From NCBI GenBank assembly GCA_024233085.1, contig JACKQC010000008.1:142313-206312 (forward strand): 64,000 nt of DNA, given 5' to 3'. The notes beneath the pieces are model-generated. The model made no database searches. It saw only the letters and a list, made by a program, of their open reading frames with translations, and was not told the DNA's origin. This DNA is from Akkermansiaceae bacterium. Its GTDB lineage: Bacteria; Verrucomicrobiota; Verrucomicrobiia; Verrucomicrobiales; DEV007. The translations under genes and the position numbers were made by a program. Shown here piece after piece: positions 33,392-40,721 of the stretch (its first letter is position 1; each line of letters opens with the position of its first letter).

Positions 33392-34195
33392 ATGCCCGAC
33401 CCCGCCGCCGCCCCCGAAGTCAAGCCCGCCCATCTGCTGAAAGCCGGCGCGGCCCAGTTCGAATACCGCCAGCGCTCCAACCCGCGCACGACCAACCTCG
33501 ACATGCTCGCCTACGGCACCTTCCACGCCGGGCCGGGCGCGGTGAGCGACGAGTTTTTCCACCGGGCCGAGGAGGCCATCCTGTTCTGCCTGGAGGGCGC
33601 CTGCACCGTCGAACTCGACGAGGGCAACGGCGCCGCGCCCCGCGCCGTGAAGCTCGACTACTACGACACCCTCTACCTTCCCCGCGAAACCGCCTACCGT
33701 CTCGTCAACGAATCCGCCGACGCGCCCGCCATGCTCGCCGTCTGCCGCGCGCCGGCGGAAAACCGCCACGCCGTGCATCACGCGCGCTGGGAGGAAATCC
33801 GGCGGGACGAAAGCCGCATCCGCCATCTCAATCAGAAGGACGTCTTCCTGATGTTCGACGTCAGCGAGGGCGCCGACAAGCTGATCGCCGGCTACACCAT
33901 CTACGAGCCCCACACCCGCGCCTGGCCGCCGCACAACCACACCGACCAGGAGGAGGTTTACATCTTCACGAAGGGCCGCGGCAGCATGGAGGTCTATCCC
34001 GACGAGGAGCACAAGACCTTCGTTTACAGCGTGGACACCATGGACGCCGTCACCATCCCGCTGCTCAACTACCATCCCGTGTTCAGCCAGGAGGAGGAAC
34101 TCCACTTCATCTGGTGCCTCTGCGGCGAGCGCTACTGGGTCGGCGACAAGCACAAGGCCTTCATGGACGCCTCCGTCGATTCCCTCACGACCTGA
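33392..34195 (+). CDS. Two-domain cupin, possible sugar isomerase (IolB/KduI-like)
   Basis: A 267-residue bicupin. The first barrel has FHRAEEAILFCLEGACTVELDEG and DTLYLPRETAYRLVN. The second has PPHNHTDQEEVYIFTKGRGSMEVYP and VTIPLLNYHPVFS.. HFIWCLC, with the His/Glu pattern (HNH..E) of a metal-binding cupin. The overall layout resembles 5-deoxy-glucuronate isomerase and related sugar isomerases. It heads a run of aldehyde dehydrogenase and transaldolase genes. In the transaldolase route of sulfoquinovose breakdown a cupin isomerase precedes a transaldolase and an aldehyde dehydrogenase, so that role is a reasonable hypothesis. ATG 33392 begins MPDPAAAPEVKP. Confidence 0.7.
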   Translation: MPDPAAAPEVKPAHLLKAGAAQFEYRQRSNPRTTNLDMLAYGTFHAGPGAVSDEFFHRAEEAILFCLEGACTVELDEGNGAAPRAVKLDYYDTLYLPRETAYRLVNESADAPAMLAVCRAPAENRHAVHHARWEEIRRDESRIRHLNQKDVFLMFDVSEGADKLIAGYTIYEPHTRAWPPHNHTDQEEVYIFTKGRGSMEVYPDEEHKTFVYSVDTMDAVTIPLLNYHPVFSQEEELHFIWCLCGERYWVGDKHKAFMDASVDSLTT

Positions 34196-34249
34196 GCCGG
34201 CGGAGCCGGAAATCCGAGGCGCGAAATCCGAAATCCCAAATTTTTTTCC

Positions 34250-35701
34250 ATGTCCGACATTCGTCCCCTTTATCTGAACGGCCGCTTCGTCGATCCGGGC
34301 GGCAAACCGATCGAAGTCGTCAATCCCTCCACCGGCGGGATCTGCGGCCGCGTGGCCACCGTCGACCGCGCCGGCGTGCGCCGGGCGATCGACGACGCGT
34401 GGAAGGCCTTCGACGGCTGGCGCGGGCGCACCGCGATGGAGCGCGGCCAGTTTCTGCGGAAAATCGCCGACGCCCTCGAGGCCCGCGTCGACGAGATCGC
34501 CCGCACCATCACCACCGAAAACGGCAAGCCGCTCCCGCAGAGCCGGGGCGAGCTGGGCATGACGATCGATCACCTCCGCTGGTTCGCCGAGGAGGGGCGG
34601 CGCGCCTATGGCCGCGTGGTGCCGAATCAGGCGCCCGGCAAGCGCCACCTCGTCATCCGCACCCCGGTCGGGCCGGTCGGGGCCATCGCGCCGTGGAATT
34701 TTCCGCTCGTGCTGGCGATCCGGAAAGCCGCGCCCGCCCTGGCCGCCGGCTGCCCCGTCCTGCTCAAGCCCGCCAGCGCCACGCCGCTCTGCGCGGTGGC
34801 CTTCGCCGAGGCCGTTCACGAGGCCGGCCTGCCCGAGGGCGTGTTTCAACTCGTCGCCGGGAGCGCCCGCGAGATCGCGGCCGAGATGACGGAGAATCCC
34901 CGCTGCCGCAAGATCACCTTCACCGGCTCGACCGAGGTGGGGCGCGAACTGATGGCGGCCGGCGCGCCGTTTATCAAGAAACTGTCCCTCGAACTCGGCG
35001 GCCAGGCGCCCCTGCTCGTCTTCGAGGACGCCGATCTCGACGCCGCCGTCGCCGGAACCCTGATCGCGAAGTTCCGCAACACCGGCCAGTCCTGCGTCGC
35101 CGCCAACCGCGTCTATGTGCAGGAAGGCATTCACGACGCCTTCGTCGAGCGGCTCGTCGAGAAAGCCGCCGCGCTGCCCGTGGGCGACGGCTTCACCGAG
35201 GGCGTCGAAATCGGGCCGCTCATCGACAAGGCGGGCCTCGACGCCGCGCTCGCGCACATCGAGCAGGCCGTCGCCGGCGGCGCGACGGTTCGCTGCGGCG
35301 GCAAACGCTGGACCGGACCGAACGGCGAGGGCGCCAACGGATTTTTCCTGGAGCCCACCGTGCTCACCGGCGTGCCCGCGGGCGCCCGCTGCCTGACCGA
35401 GGAGACCTTCGCGCCCGTGGCGCCGGTCGTGCCCTTTGCCACCGAAGCCGAGGCCATCTCCCTCGCCAACGACACCGAGTTCGGGCTGGCCGCCTACGTC
35501 TTCACCCGCGACGTGGGCCGCGTCTGGCGTCTGGGCGAAAGACTCGAGGCCGGCTCCATCGGTATCAACGACGCCGTTCCCGCCACCAGCAACTGCCCCT
35601 TCGGCGGCGCGAAACAGAGCGGCCTCGGCCGCGAACTCGGCTCCGAGGGGCTCGACGCCTTCCTGGAAACCAAGCACCTGTCCTTCGCCGGGATCGATTG
35701 A
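34250..35701 (+). CDS. NAD(P)-dependent aldehyde dehydrogenase (succinate-semialdehyde/sulfolactaldehyde type)
   Basis: A 483-residue cytosolic aldehyde dehydrogenase. The pieces are standard: GPVGAIAPWNFPL, FTGSTEVGRELM, general-base Glu in LELGGQAP, catalytic Cys in NTGQSCVAANR and the C-terminal PFGGAKQSGLGRELG. It groups by eye with GabD-like enzymes, a set that includes succinate-semialdehyde and sulfolactaldehyde dehydrogenases. The substrate is therefore open, but lying between a cupin isomerase and a transaldolase it would suit oxidation of a three-carbon aldehyde released by aldol cleavage. It follows the cupin after 54 nt and is followed by palindromic repeat locus 6. Confidence 0.88.
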   Translation: MSDIRPLYLNGRFVDPGGKPIEVVNPSTGGICGRVATVDRAGVRRAIDDAWKAFDGWRGRTAMERGQFLRKIADALEARVDEIARTITTENGKPLPQSRGELGMTIDHLRWFAEEGRRAYGRVVPNQAPGKRHLVIRTPVGPVGAIAPWNFPLVLAIRKAAPALAAGCPVLLKPASATPLCAVAFAEAVHEAGLPEGVFQLVAGSAREIAAEMTENPRCRKITFTGSTEVGRELMAAGAPFIKKLSLELGGQAPLLVFEDADLDAAVAGTLIAKFRNTGQSCVAANRVYVQEGIHDAFVERLVEKAAALPVGDGFTEGVEIGPLIDKAGLDAALAHIEQAVAGGATVRCGGKRWTGPNGEGANGFFLEPTVLTGVPAGARCLTEETFAPVAPVVPFATEAEAISLANDTEFGLAAYVFTRDVGRVWRLGERLEAGSIGINDAVPATSNCPFGGAKQSGLGRELGSEGLDAFLETKHLSFAGID

Positions 35702-35703
35702 TT

Positions 35704-35766
35704 GGCTCAACCCTGTTTGCCCCCCGACCCAACCCTGTTGACTCTCCGACCCAACCCTGTTCACTC
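35704..35766. repeat. Palindromic repeat triplet, locus 6
   Basis: Three CCT-centred units in the same orientation (35704-35720, 35726-35744, 35748-35766), between the aldehyde dehydrogenase gene and the transaldolase ATG, which follows by 6 nt. It therefore occupies the ribosome-binding region of that gene. Confidence 0.9.
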
Positions 35767-35772
35767 CAGACC

Positions 35773-36435
35773 ATGAAACTCCTCCTCGACAGCGCGAAAA
35801 CCGACGAAATCCAGCACGGCCTCGAAATGTGGAACCTCGACGGCGTCACGACCAATCCCCGGCACGTCATGGCCTCGGGCAAGCCGTTTCGCCGGGTGAT
35901 CGGCGAAATCGCCGAGCTGGTCGCCGGCACCGACAAGGAGATCAGCGTCGAGGTCAATCCCCACCTCACCGACTGGAAGGAAATGGTCGCGCAGGGCAGG
36001 GAACTCGCGGCGCTTTCGCCGAATTTCGTGATCAAGATCGGCGTCAGCGAATCGGGCTGCAAGGCGATCCGCGAGCTGACCGAGGCGGGGATCCGCGTCA
36101 ATGCCACGCTGATTTTTTCGGTCGCGCAGGCCTGGCAGGCGGCGCGGGCCGGGGCGGCCTTCGTCAGTCCCTTTCTCGGGTGGAAGGAGCAGTACGGCGA
36201 CGGCACCACCGATTTCATCCGCGAGGTGCGCGACATGCTCGACATCCACGGCTACCCGGCCGAGATCATCGCGGCGGCCCTGCGCAACGCGAAGCAGATC
36301 GGCGACGCGGCCGTGTCGGGAGCGCATTGCGTGACGGCGGGCCTGGCGGTTTACGAGGACAGCTTCAAGAATCCCTACACGGTTCACGGCGAGAAGATTT
36401 TCCAAGACAGTTGGGACGCGACGCCGCAAGGGTGA
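35773..36435 (+). CDS. Transaldolase/fructose-6-phosphate aldolase family protein, possibly 6-deoxy-6-sulfofructose transaldolase
   Basis: A 220-residue single-barrel aldolase. LDSAKTDEIQHGLEMWNLDGVTTNP with Asp6 and the Schiff-base Lys in NFVIKIGVSESG mark the small transaldolase subfamily. VNATLIFSVAQAWQAARAGAAFVSPFLGWKEQYGDG continues the barrel. It differs from ordinary transaldolases at several substrate-facing places: NPRHV instead of NPSL, and KIGVSESG instead of KIPMT. This points to a changed substrate. Together with the cupin and the aldehyde dehydrogenase upstream, sulfofructose is a candidate, but no residue rule available here proves it. ATG 35773 is unambiguous; the ribosome-binding region is taken up by repeat locus 6. 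Confidence 0.82.
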   Translation: MKLLLDSAKTDEIQHGLEMWNLDGVTTNPRHVMASGKPFRRVIGEIAELVAGTDKEISVEVNPHLTDWKEMVAQGRELAALSPNFVIKIGVSESGCKAIRELTEAGIRVNATLIFSVAQAWQAARAGAAFVSPFLGWKEQYGDGTTDFIREVRDMLDIHGYPAEIIAAALRNAKQIGDAAVSGAHCVTAGLAVYEDSFKNPYTVHGEKIFQDSWDATPQG

Positions 36436-36478
36436 CGAGGGTTTTTTGAACCGCGGAATTCACGGATTTTTGTTTTTT

Positions 36479-37735
36479 ATGTCGAACGACTCCAACGCCA
36501 ATCTGACCGCCGACCGGCCGACTTTCGTGACGCACCTCGAGTGCGGGATGGAGGGCGACCGCTACGAGGCGGACACCGTCCACGGCCTTTCGAAGGCGGG
36601 AAAACCGCTGCTGGTCCGCTACGATCTCGAGGGGATCGGCAAGGCGGTGACGCGCGAGGAGCTGGCGTCGCGCCCGGCGGATCTCTGGCGTTACCGGGAG
36701 TTTTTGCCGGTGCGGAAGACGGAAAACATCGTCAGTCTCGGCGAGATCCAGACGCCCCTGATCGAGCTGCCGCGGCTGCGGGCGGGGAAGGGGACGCTGT
36801 TGGTGAAGGACGAGGGGCGGCTGCCGACGGGGTCGTTCAAGGCGCGCGGCCTGTGCCTGGCGGTCTGCATGGCGAAGGAGCTGGGAATTCAACGGGTCGC
36901 GATGCCGACCAACGGAAACGCCGGCGCCGCGCTGGCCGCCTACGGGAGCCGGGCGGGGATGGAGAGCTATATCTTCTGCCCTGCCGACACGCCGGAGGTC
37001 AACGTGCGCGAAATCGCGGCCCAGGGCGCGAAGGTCTGGCGGGTCAACGGACTCATCAACGACTGCGGCCGCATCGTCGGCCAGGGGAAGGAGGCGACGG
37101 GGTGGTTCGATTTTTCGACGCTGAAGGAGCCCTACCGGATCGAGGGCAAGAAGACGATGGGCCTGGAGCTGGCTGACCAGATGGGGTGGACGGTGCCGGA
37201 CACGATTTTTTACCCGACCGGCGGCGGCACGGGATTGATCGGGATGTGGAAGGCTTTCAACGAGCTGAAAGAGCTGGGCTGGCTGACCGGAAAGCTCCCC
37301 CGCATGGTGGCGGTGCAGGCCAGCGGCTGCGCGCCGATGGTGAAGGCCTGGGAGGCGGGCGTCGAGCACGCCGAACTCTGGGAAAACGCCCACACCGTCG
37401 CGGCGGGCATCCGCGTGCCGGTGGCGGTGGGCGACTTTCTCATCCTGCGCGCGGTGCGCGAGAGCGGCGGCTTCGCCATCGCGGTGGACGACGACGCGAT
37501 CGTCGCCGGGCTCGAAGAGGTGTCGAAGACGGAGGGATTCCTGATGTGTCCCGAGGGCGCCGCCACCTACGCGGCCTGGAAAAAGGCGCTTGCCGGCGGG
37601 CTCGTGTCGCCGGACGAAACGGCGGTGCTTTTCAACTGCGCCTCGGGCCTGAAATACGAGCTTCCCCGCGCCGACGACGCGCTCGATTGCACGGGGCCGA
37701 TCGATTACGGGAAACTCGTCGCCGCCCACGCCTGA
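36479..37735 (+). CDS. Threonine-synthase-like PLP enzyme
   Basis: A 418-residue fold-type II PLP enzyme closest by eye to threonine synthase (ThrC). HLECGMEGDRYEADTVHGLSKAGKPLLVRYDLE is the usual N-terminal segment, PTGSFKARG carries the PLP Lys, PTNGNAGAALAAYGS and PTGGGTGLIGMWKAF bind the cofactor phosphate. It may simply be the cell's threonine synthase. Cysteate synthase is an evolutionary derivative of this family, so a sulfonate role is conceivable in this neighbourhood, without direct evidence. ATG 36479 is chosen over 36446, which adds eleven hydrophobic residues. It ends 6 nt before the next gene, so the two form an operon. Confidence 0.85.
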   Translation: MSNDSNANLTADRPTFVTHLECGMEGDRYEADTVHGLSKAGKPLLVRYDLEGIGKAVTREELASRPADLWRYREFLPVRKTENIVSLGEIQTPLIELPRLRAGKGTLLVKDEGRLPTGSFKARGLCLAVCMAKELGIQRVAMPTNGNAGAALAAYGSRAGMESYIFCPADTPEVNVREIAAQGAKVWRVNGLINDCGRIVGQGKEATGWFDFSTLKEPYRIEGKKTMGLELADQMGWTVPDTIFYPTGGGTGLIGMWKAFNELKELGWLTGKLPRMVAVQASGCAPMVKAWEAGVEHAELWENAHTVAAGIRVPVAVGDFLILRAVRESGGFAIAVDDDAIVAGLEEVSKTEGFLMCPEGAATYAAWKKALAGGLVSPDETAVLFNCASGLKYELPRADDALDCTGPIDYGKLVAAHA

Positions 37736-37741
37736 GTCGTC

Positions 37742-38716
37742 ATGCCCCGTATCCTCGTCACCGAAAACATCGCCGGCAAGGCGATGGACGAACTCCGCGC
37801 CGGCGGAGATGTCGCCTTCGAGCCCGAACTGTGGCGCGATCCCGCGGCGCTGGCGGAGGCCTTGCGCGAGGCGGAGGCCGTGATCGTTCGCAACCAGACA
37901 CGGGTGACGGCGGAGTTGATCGCCGGCGCGCCGAAGTTGAAAATCGTCGCGCGCGCCGGAGCCGGGCTGGACAACATCGACACCGCCGCCGCGAGCGAGG
38001 CGGGGATCGTGGTCAGCTTCGCGCCGTCGGAGAACTCGCTGTCGGTGGCCGAGCTGGCGCTGGGCCTGATGATTTCGCTGGCGCGGAAAATTTCCGCCGC
38101 CGATCGCGACACGCGGGCCGGAGGCTGGAAGCGCGCGGTTTTCACGGGCGGCGAGCTGTCCGGCAAGACGCTCGGCGTGGTCGGGATCGGCCGGATCGGC
38201 ACGCTGGTGGCGCGGCGAGCGCGTGCTTTCGGCATGAGGATCGTGGCGCACGACGAATTTGTCGATCCCGAGGCGCCGCATCTGCGGGAGTTGGGCGCGC
38301 GGCTGGTGACGCTGGACGAACTGGTGGCGGAGTCGGACTTCATCACCACGCACGTGCCGCTGACCGAGGAGACACGGCATCTGTTTGGGGCGAAATTTTT
38401 CGCGGCAATGAAGCCGGGGGCGTTTTTTGTGAACACGTCGCGCGGGGAGGTGGTGGACGAGGCGGCTCTGGCGGCGGCGCTGGAGAGCGGGCATCTCGGC
38501 GGCGCGGCGCTGGACGTGCGCGAGGTCGAGCCGCCGGCGGCGGACAGCCCGCTGGGGCGCTTCGACAACGTGATCCTGACCCCGCACATCGCGGCCTTCA
38601 CCGACGAGGCGCAGGAGCGGGTCGTGGCCGCCGTGTGCCGGGACGCGGTCTCCGTGTTGCGGGGCGAGCCGGCGGCGGGTTTCTTCAATTTTCCCGAACC
38701 GCGCGGGCGCGGCTGA
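37742..38716 (+). CDS. D-isomer-specific 2-hydroxyacid dehydrogenase
   Basis: A 324-residue NAD(P)-dependent dehydrogenase of the phosphoglycerate dehydrogenase superfamily, without a C-terminal ACT domain. The Rossmann motif is GVVGIGRIGTLVA. The catalytic triad is Arg in ARAGAGLDNID, Glu in DVREVEPP and His in LTPHIAAFTDEA. Possible substrates include 3-phosphoglycerate, glyoxylate/hydroxypyruvate and sulfolactate (SlcC belongs to this superfamily). Six bases separate it from the threonine-synthase-like gene, indicating a shared transcript and perhaps serine/threonine metabolism. Specificity is unresolved. Confidence 0.87.
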   Translation: MPRILVTENIAGKAMDELRAGGDVAFEPELWRDPAALAEALREAEAVIVRNQTRVTAELIAGAPKLKIVARAGAGLDNIDTAAASEAGIVVSFAPSENSLSVAELALGLMISLARKISAADRDTRAGGWKRAVFTGGELSGKTLGVVGIGRIGTLVARRARAFGMRIVAHDEFVDPEAPHLRELGARLVTLDELVAESDFITTHVPLTEETRHLFGAKFFAAMKPGAFFVNTSRGEVVDEAALAAALESGHLGGAALDVREVEPPAADSPLGRFDNVILTPHIAAFTDEAQERVVAAVCRDAVSVLRGEPAAGFFNFPEPRGRG

Positions 38717-38924
38717 GCGGTTTCCGGGCGCGAAAACCGAACGTCATCGCGGCCCTTTTTGAGGGTGGCATTCTCGGGGCACCGCTGCTTTATTGCCTGC
38801 GTCTCCCGGCCTTTCGCAAGCAATCGGGCGGGCGCCACGGGGCGCGCCGTCCGGCGGCGGCGAGTTGCCGTGACCGCCGCGAAAGTCCCGAAATTCCCGT
38901 TTGGAAACAAGCGATCTTCAATCC
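38717..38924. other. Intergenic region, no gene seen
   Basis: A 208-nt gap between the hydroxyacid dehydrogenase and the PQQ-type propeller genes. It should hold the promoter for the electron-transfer operon, but no convincing boxes or hairpins were found. Confidence 0.35.
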
Positions 38925-40721
38925 ATGCGCGTAGTCGATTATCACAAGGACACTTCAGCGACTCCCTACCAGTTGATCAAGGGGGTGGGAATCGTCGCGG
39001 GAATCTTCTCGCTGGTGGTCTGGGTCCTCCTGGTGGCCAACAACCTCAGCGTCAAGCGGAGCGATCCCATTCATTCTCCGGGTATTCAGAAACTGATCGA
39101 GGAACTGAAGTCCGATCCAAAGAACGAGGCGCTGCGTGACGAGATTCGCCAGCTCGACATGATCGCGCGCAAGGCGTTTTTCACCAGCCAGCGCTTCAAC
39201 CGGCTCGCCATCTACCTGCTGGTCGGCGGCCTGGTGGTGACGGTGATCGCGCTCAAGGCGATGGAGTCCTACAAGGCGCTGCCGCCGCTTCCCGACTCGT
39301 CCGATCCGAAGGATGACCTGGTCGAAAACGCCAAATGGGCGCGCAAGGCCGTCACCTATGTGGGCCTGGTGCTGGTGGGTTTCGCCCTGATGATCGCGCT
39401 GCCGTGGCGGAGCAATCTGAACCTTTCCGAGGAGGCTCTCGCGAATGTCCCGGCGACCGAAGGCGGCGGCGAAGCGCCGAAGGCGACCGCTCCCGCCGCC
39501 GCGTCCGCGGCCGCGCCAACTCCCGCACCCGCTTCCGCGGCGGCGCCGGCCCAGCCGCCGGCCTCGGCCGAGGAACGGCTGAAAAACTGGCCCGGACTTC
39601 GCGGCCCGGCCGCGGGGGTGGCGACGACGGCTTCGGGCCTGTTGACCGAGTGGGACGGCGAGGCCGGGACCGGCGTGAAATGGAAGACCGCGCTGCCGTT
39701 GCCGGGCATGAGTTCGCCGATTTACTGGGAAGGTAAGCTTTTTCTCACCGGCGCCGACGAGACGACCCGCGAGGTGTACGCCGTCGACGCGGAAAGCGGC
39801 AAACTTCTTTGGCAAAAGAAGGTCGAGGGCGTGTCCGGATCGCCCGCCGCGCCGCCGGAAGTGTCCGAGGAAACCGGGTATGCCGCCGGGACCATGGCGA
39901 CCGACGGCGTGCGGGTCTTCGCGATTTTTTCCAACGGCGATCTCGCCGCCTTCGACATGGACGGCAACCCGGTCTGGTCGAAGAGCGTCGGGCAGCCCGC
40001 CAACCCGTACGGTTACGCGTCGTCGCTGGCGATCTTCGAGGACACGCTGCTGGTGCAGTTCGACCAGGAGGAGGGTTCCTACCTCGGCGGTTTCGATGTC
40101 GCGACGGGCGGGGAAAAATGGAAAACGCCGCGCGAGTTCGGCCCGTCCTGGTCGTCGCCGGTGGTGTTCGACTCCGGCGAGCGGTCCGAGGTGGTGTTGT
40201 CGGCCGATCCGACCGTCGTGTCCTACGATCCGAAGGACGGCAAGGAACTCTGGCGGGTCGACGCCCTGGAGAACGGCGAGATCGCGGCGCTGCCGGTTTA
40301 CGGGGAGGGCATGGTTTTCTCGTCGGCCGACGCGGCGAAACTCAGCGCGATCGACGTCAAGACTGGTCAGGTGGTGTGGGAAAACGAGGATTTGAAGCCC
40401 GGAGTCTCGTCGCCCGTCGCGCATGAGGGGCTGCTCTATTGCGGGACCGACGACGGCGCGCTGGTTTGCTACGATGTTAAAACCGGCGAGGAGGTGTGGG
40501 CGGAGTTCGCCGACTTCGGCTTTTACGCCTCGCCCATCGTGGCCGAGGGCCGCGTTTACCTGATGGATCGGGGCGGAAACATGTTCGTCCTGAAACCCGG
40601 CCGCTCCCACGAGGTCGTCGGCATGGGAAAACTGGGCGAGGAAGCCTCCACCACGCCCGCCGTGATCGGTGACAGTCTTTACATTCGCGGAACCGAAAAC
40701 CTCTATCGCATCGCACCTTGA
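38925..40721 (+). CDS. Membrane-anchored PQQ-type beta-propeller protein
   Basis: A 598-residue protein with three transmembrane helices in the first 165 residues (VGIVAGIFSLVVWVLLVANN, LAIYLLVGGLVVTVIALKAM, VTYVGLVLVGFALMIALPW). An Ala/Pro linker (about 175-225) leads to a seven- or eight-bladed PQQ/quinoprotein-like propeller with repeated docking motifs (YAVDAESGKLLWQKKVEG, FDMDGNPVWSKS, YDPKDGKELWRVDA, YDVKTGEEVWAEF). The opening NWPGLRGPAAG is typical of PVC outer-blade proteins. No PQQ-binding or Ca2+ site of alcohol dehydrogenases is obvious, so it is more likely a binding scaffold. Its stop overlaps the TTG start of the NuoEF fusion, so translation is coupled. ATG 38925 precedes the first helix. 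Confidence 0.85.
   Translation: MRVVDYHKDTSATPYQLIKGVGIVAGIFSLVVWVLLVANNLSVKRSDPIHSPGIQKLIEELKSDPKNEALRDEIRQLDMIARKAFFTSQRFNRLAIYLLVGGLVVTVIALKAMESYKALPPLPDSSDPKDDLVENAKWARKAVTYVGLVLVGFALMIALPWRSNLNLSEEALANVPATEGGGEAPKATAPAAASAAAPTPAPASAAAPAQPPASAEERLKNWPGLRGPAAGVATTASGLLTEWDGEAGTGVKWKTALPLPGMSSPIYWEGKLFLTGADETTREVYAVDAESGKLLWQKKVEGVSGSPAAPPEVSEETGYAAGTMATDGVRVFAIFSNGDLAAFDMDGNPVWSKSVGQPANPYGYASSLAIFEDTLLVQFDQEEGSYLGGFDVATGGEKWKTPREFGPSWSSPVVFDSGERSEVVLSADPTVVSYDPKDGKELWRVDALENGEIAALPVYGEGMVFSSADAAKLSAIDVKTGQVVWENEDLKPGVSSPVAHEGLLYCGTDDGALVCYDVKTGEEVWAEFADFGFYASPIVAEGRVYLMDRGGNMFVLKPGRSHEVVGMGKLGEEASTTPAVIGDSLYIRGTENLYRIAP

Noticed and set aside
33361..36435. A single plus-strand frame of 1024 codons covering the cupin, aldehyde dehydrogenase and transaldolase
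   Set aside because: Only its last 220 codons (transaldolase) are real. The rest is the wrong frame of the cupin and dehydrogenase genes.
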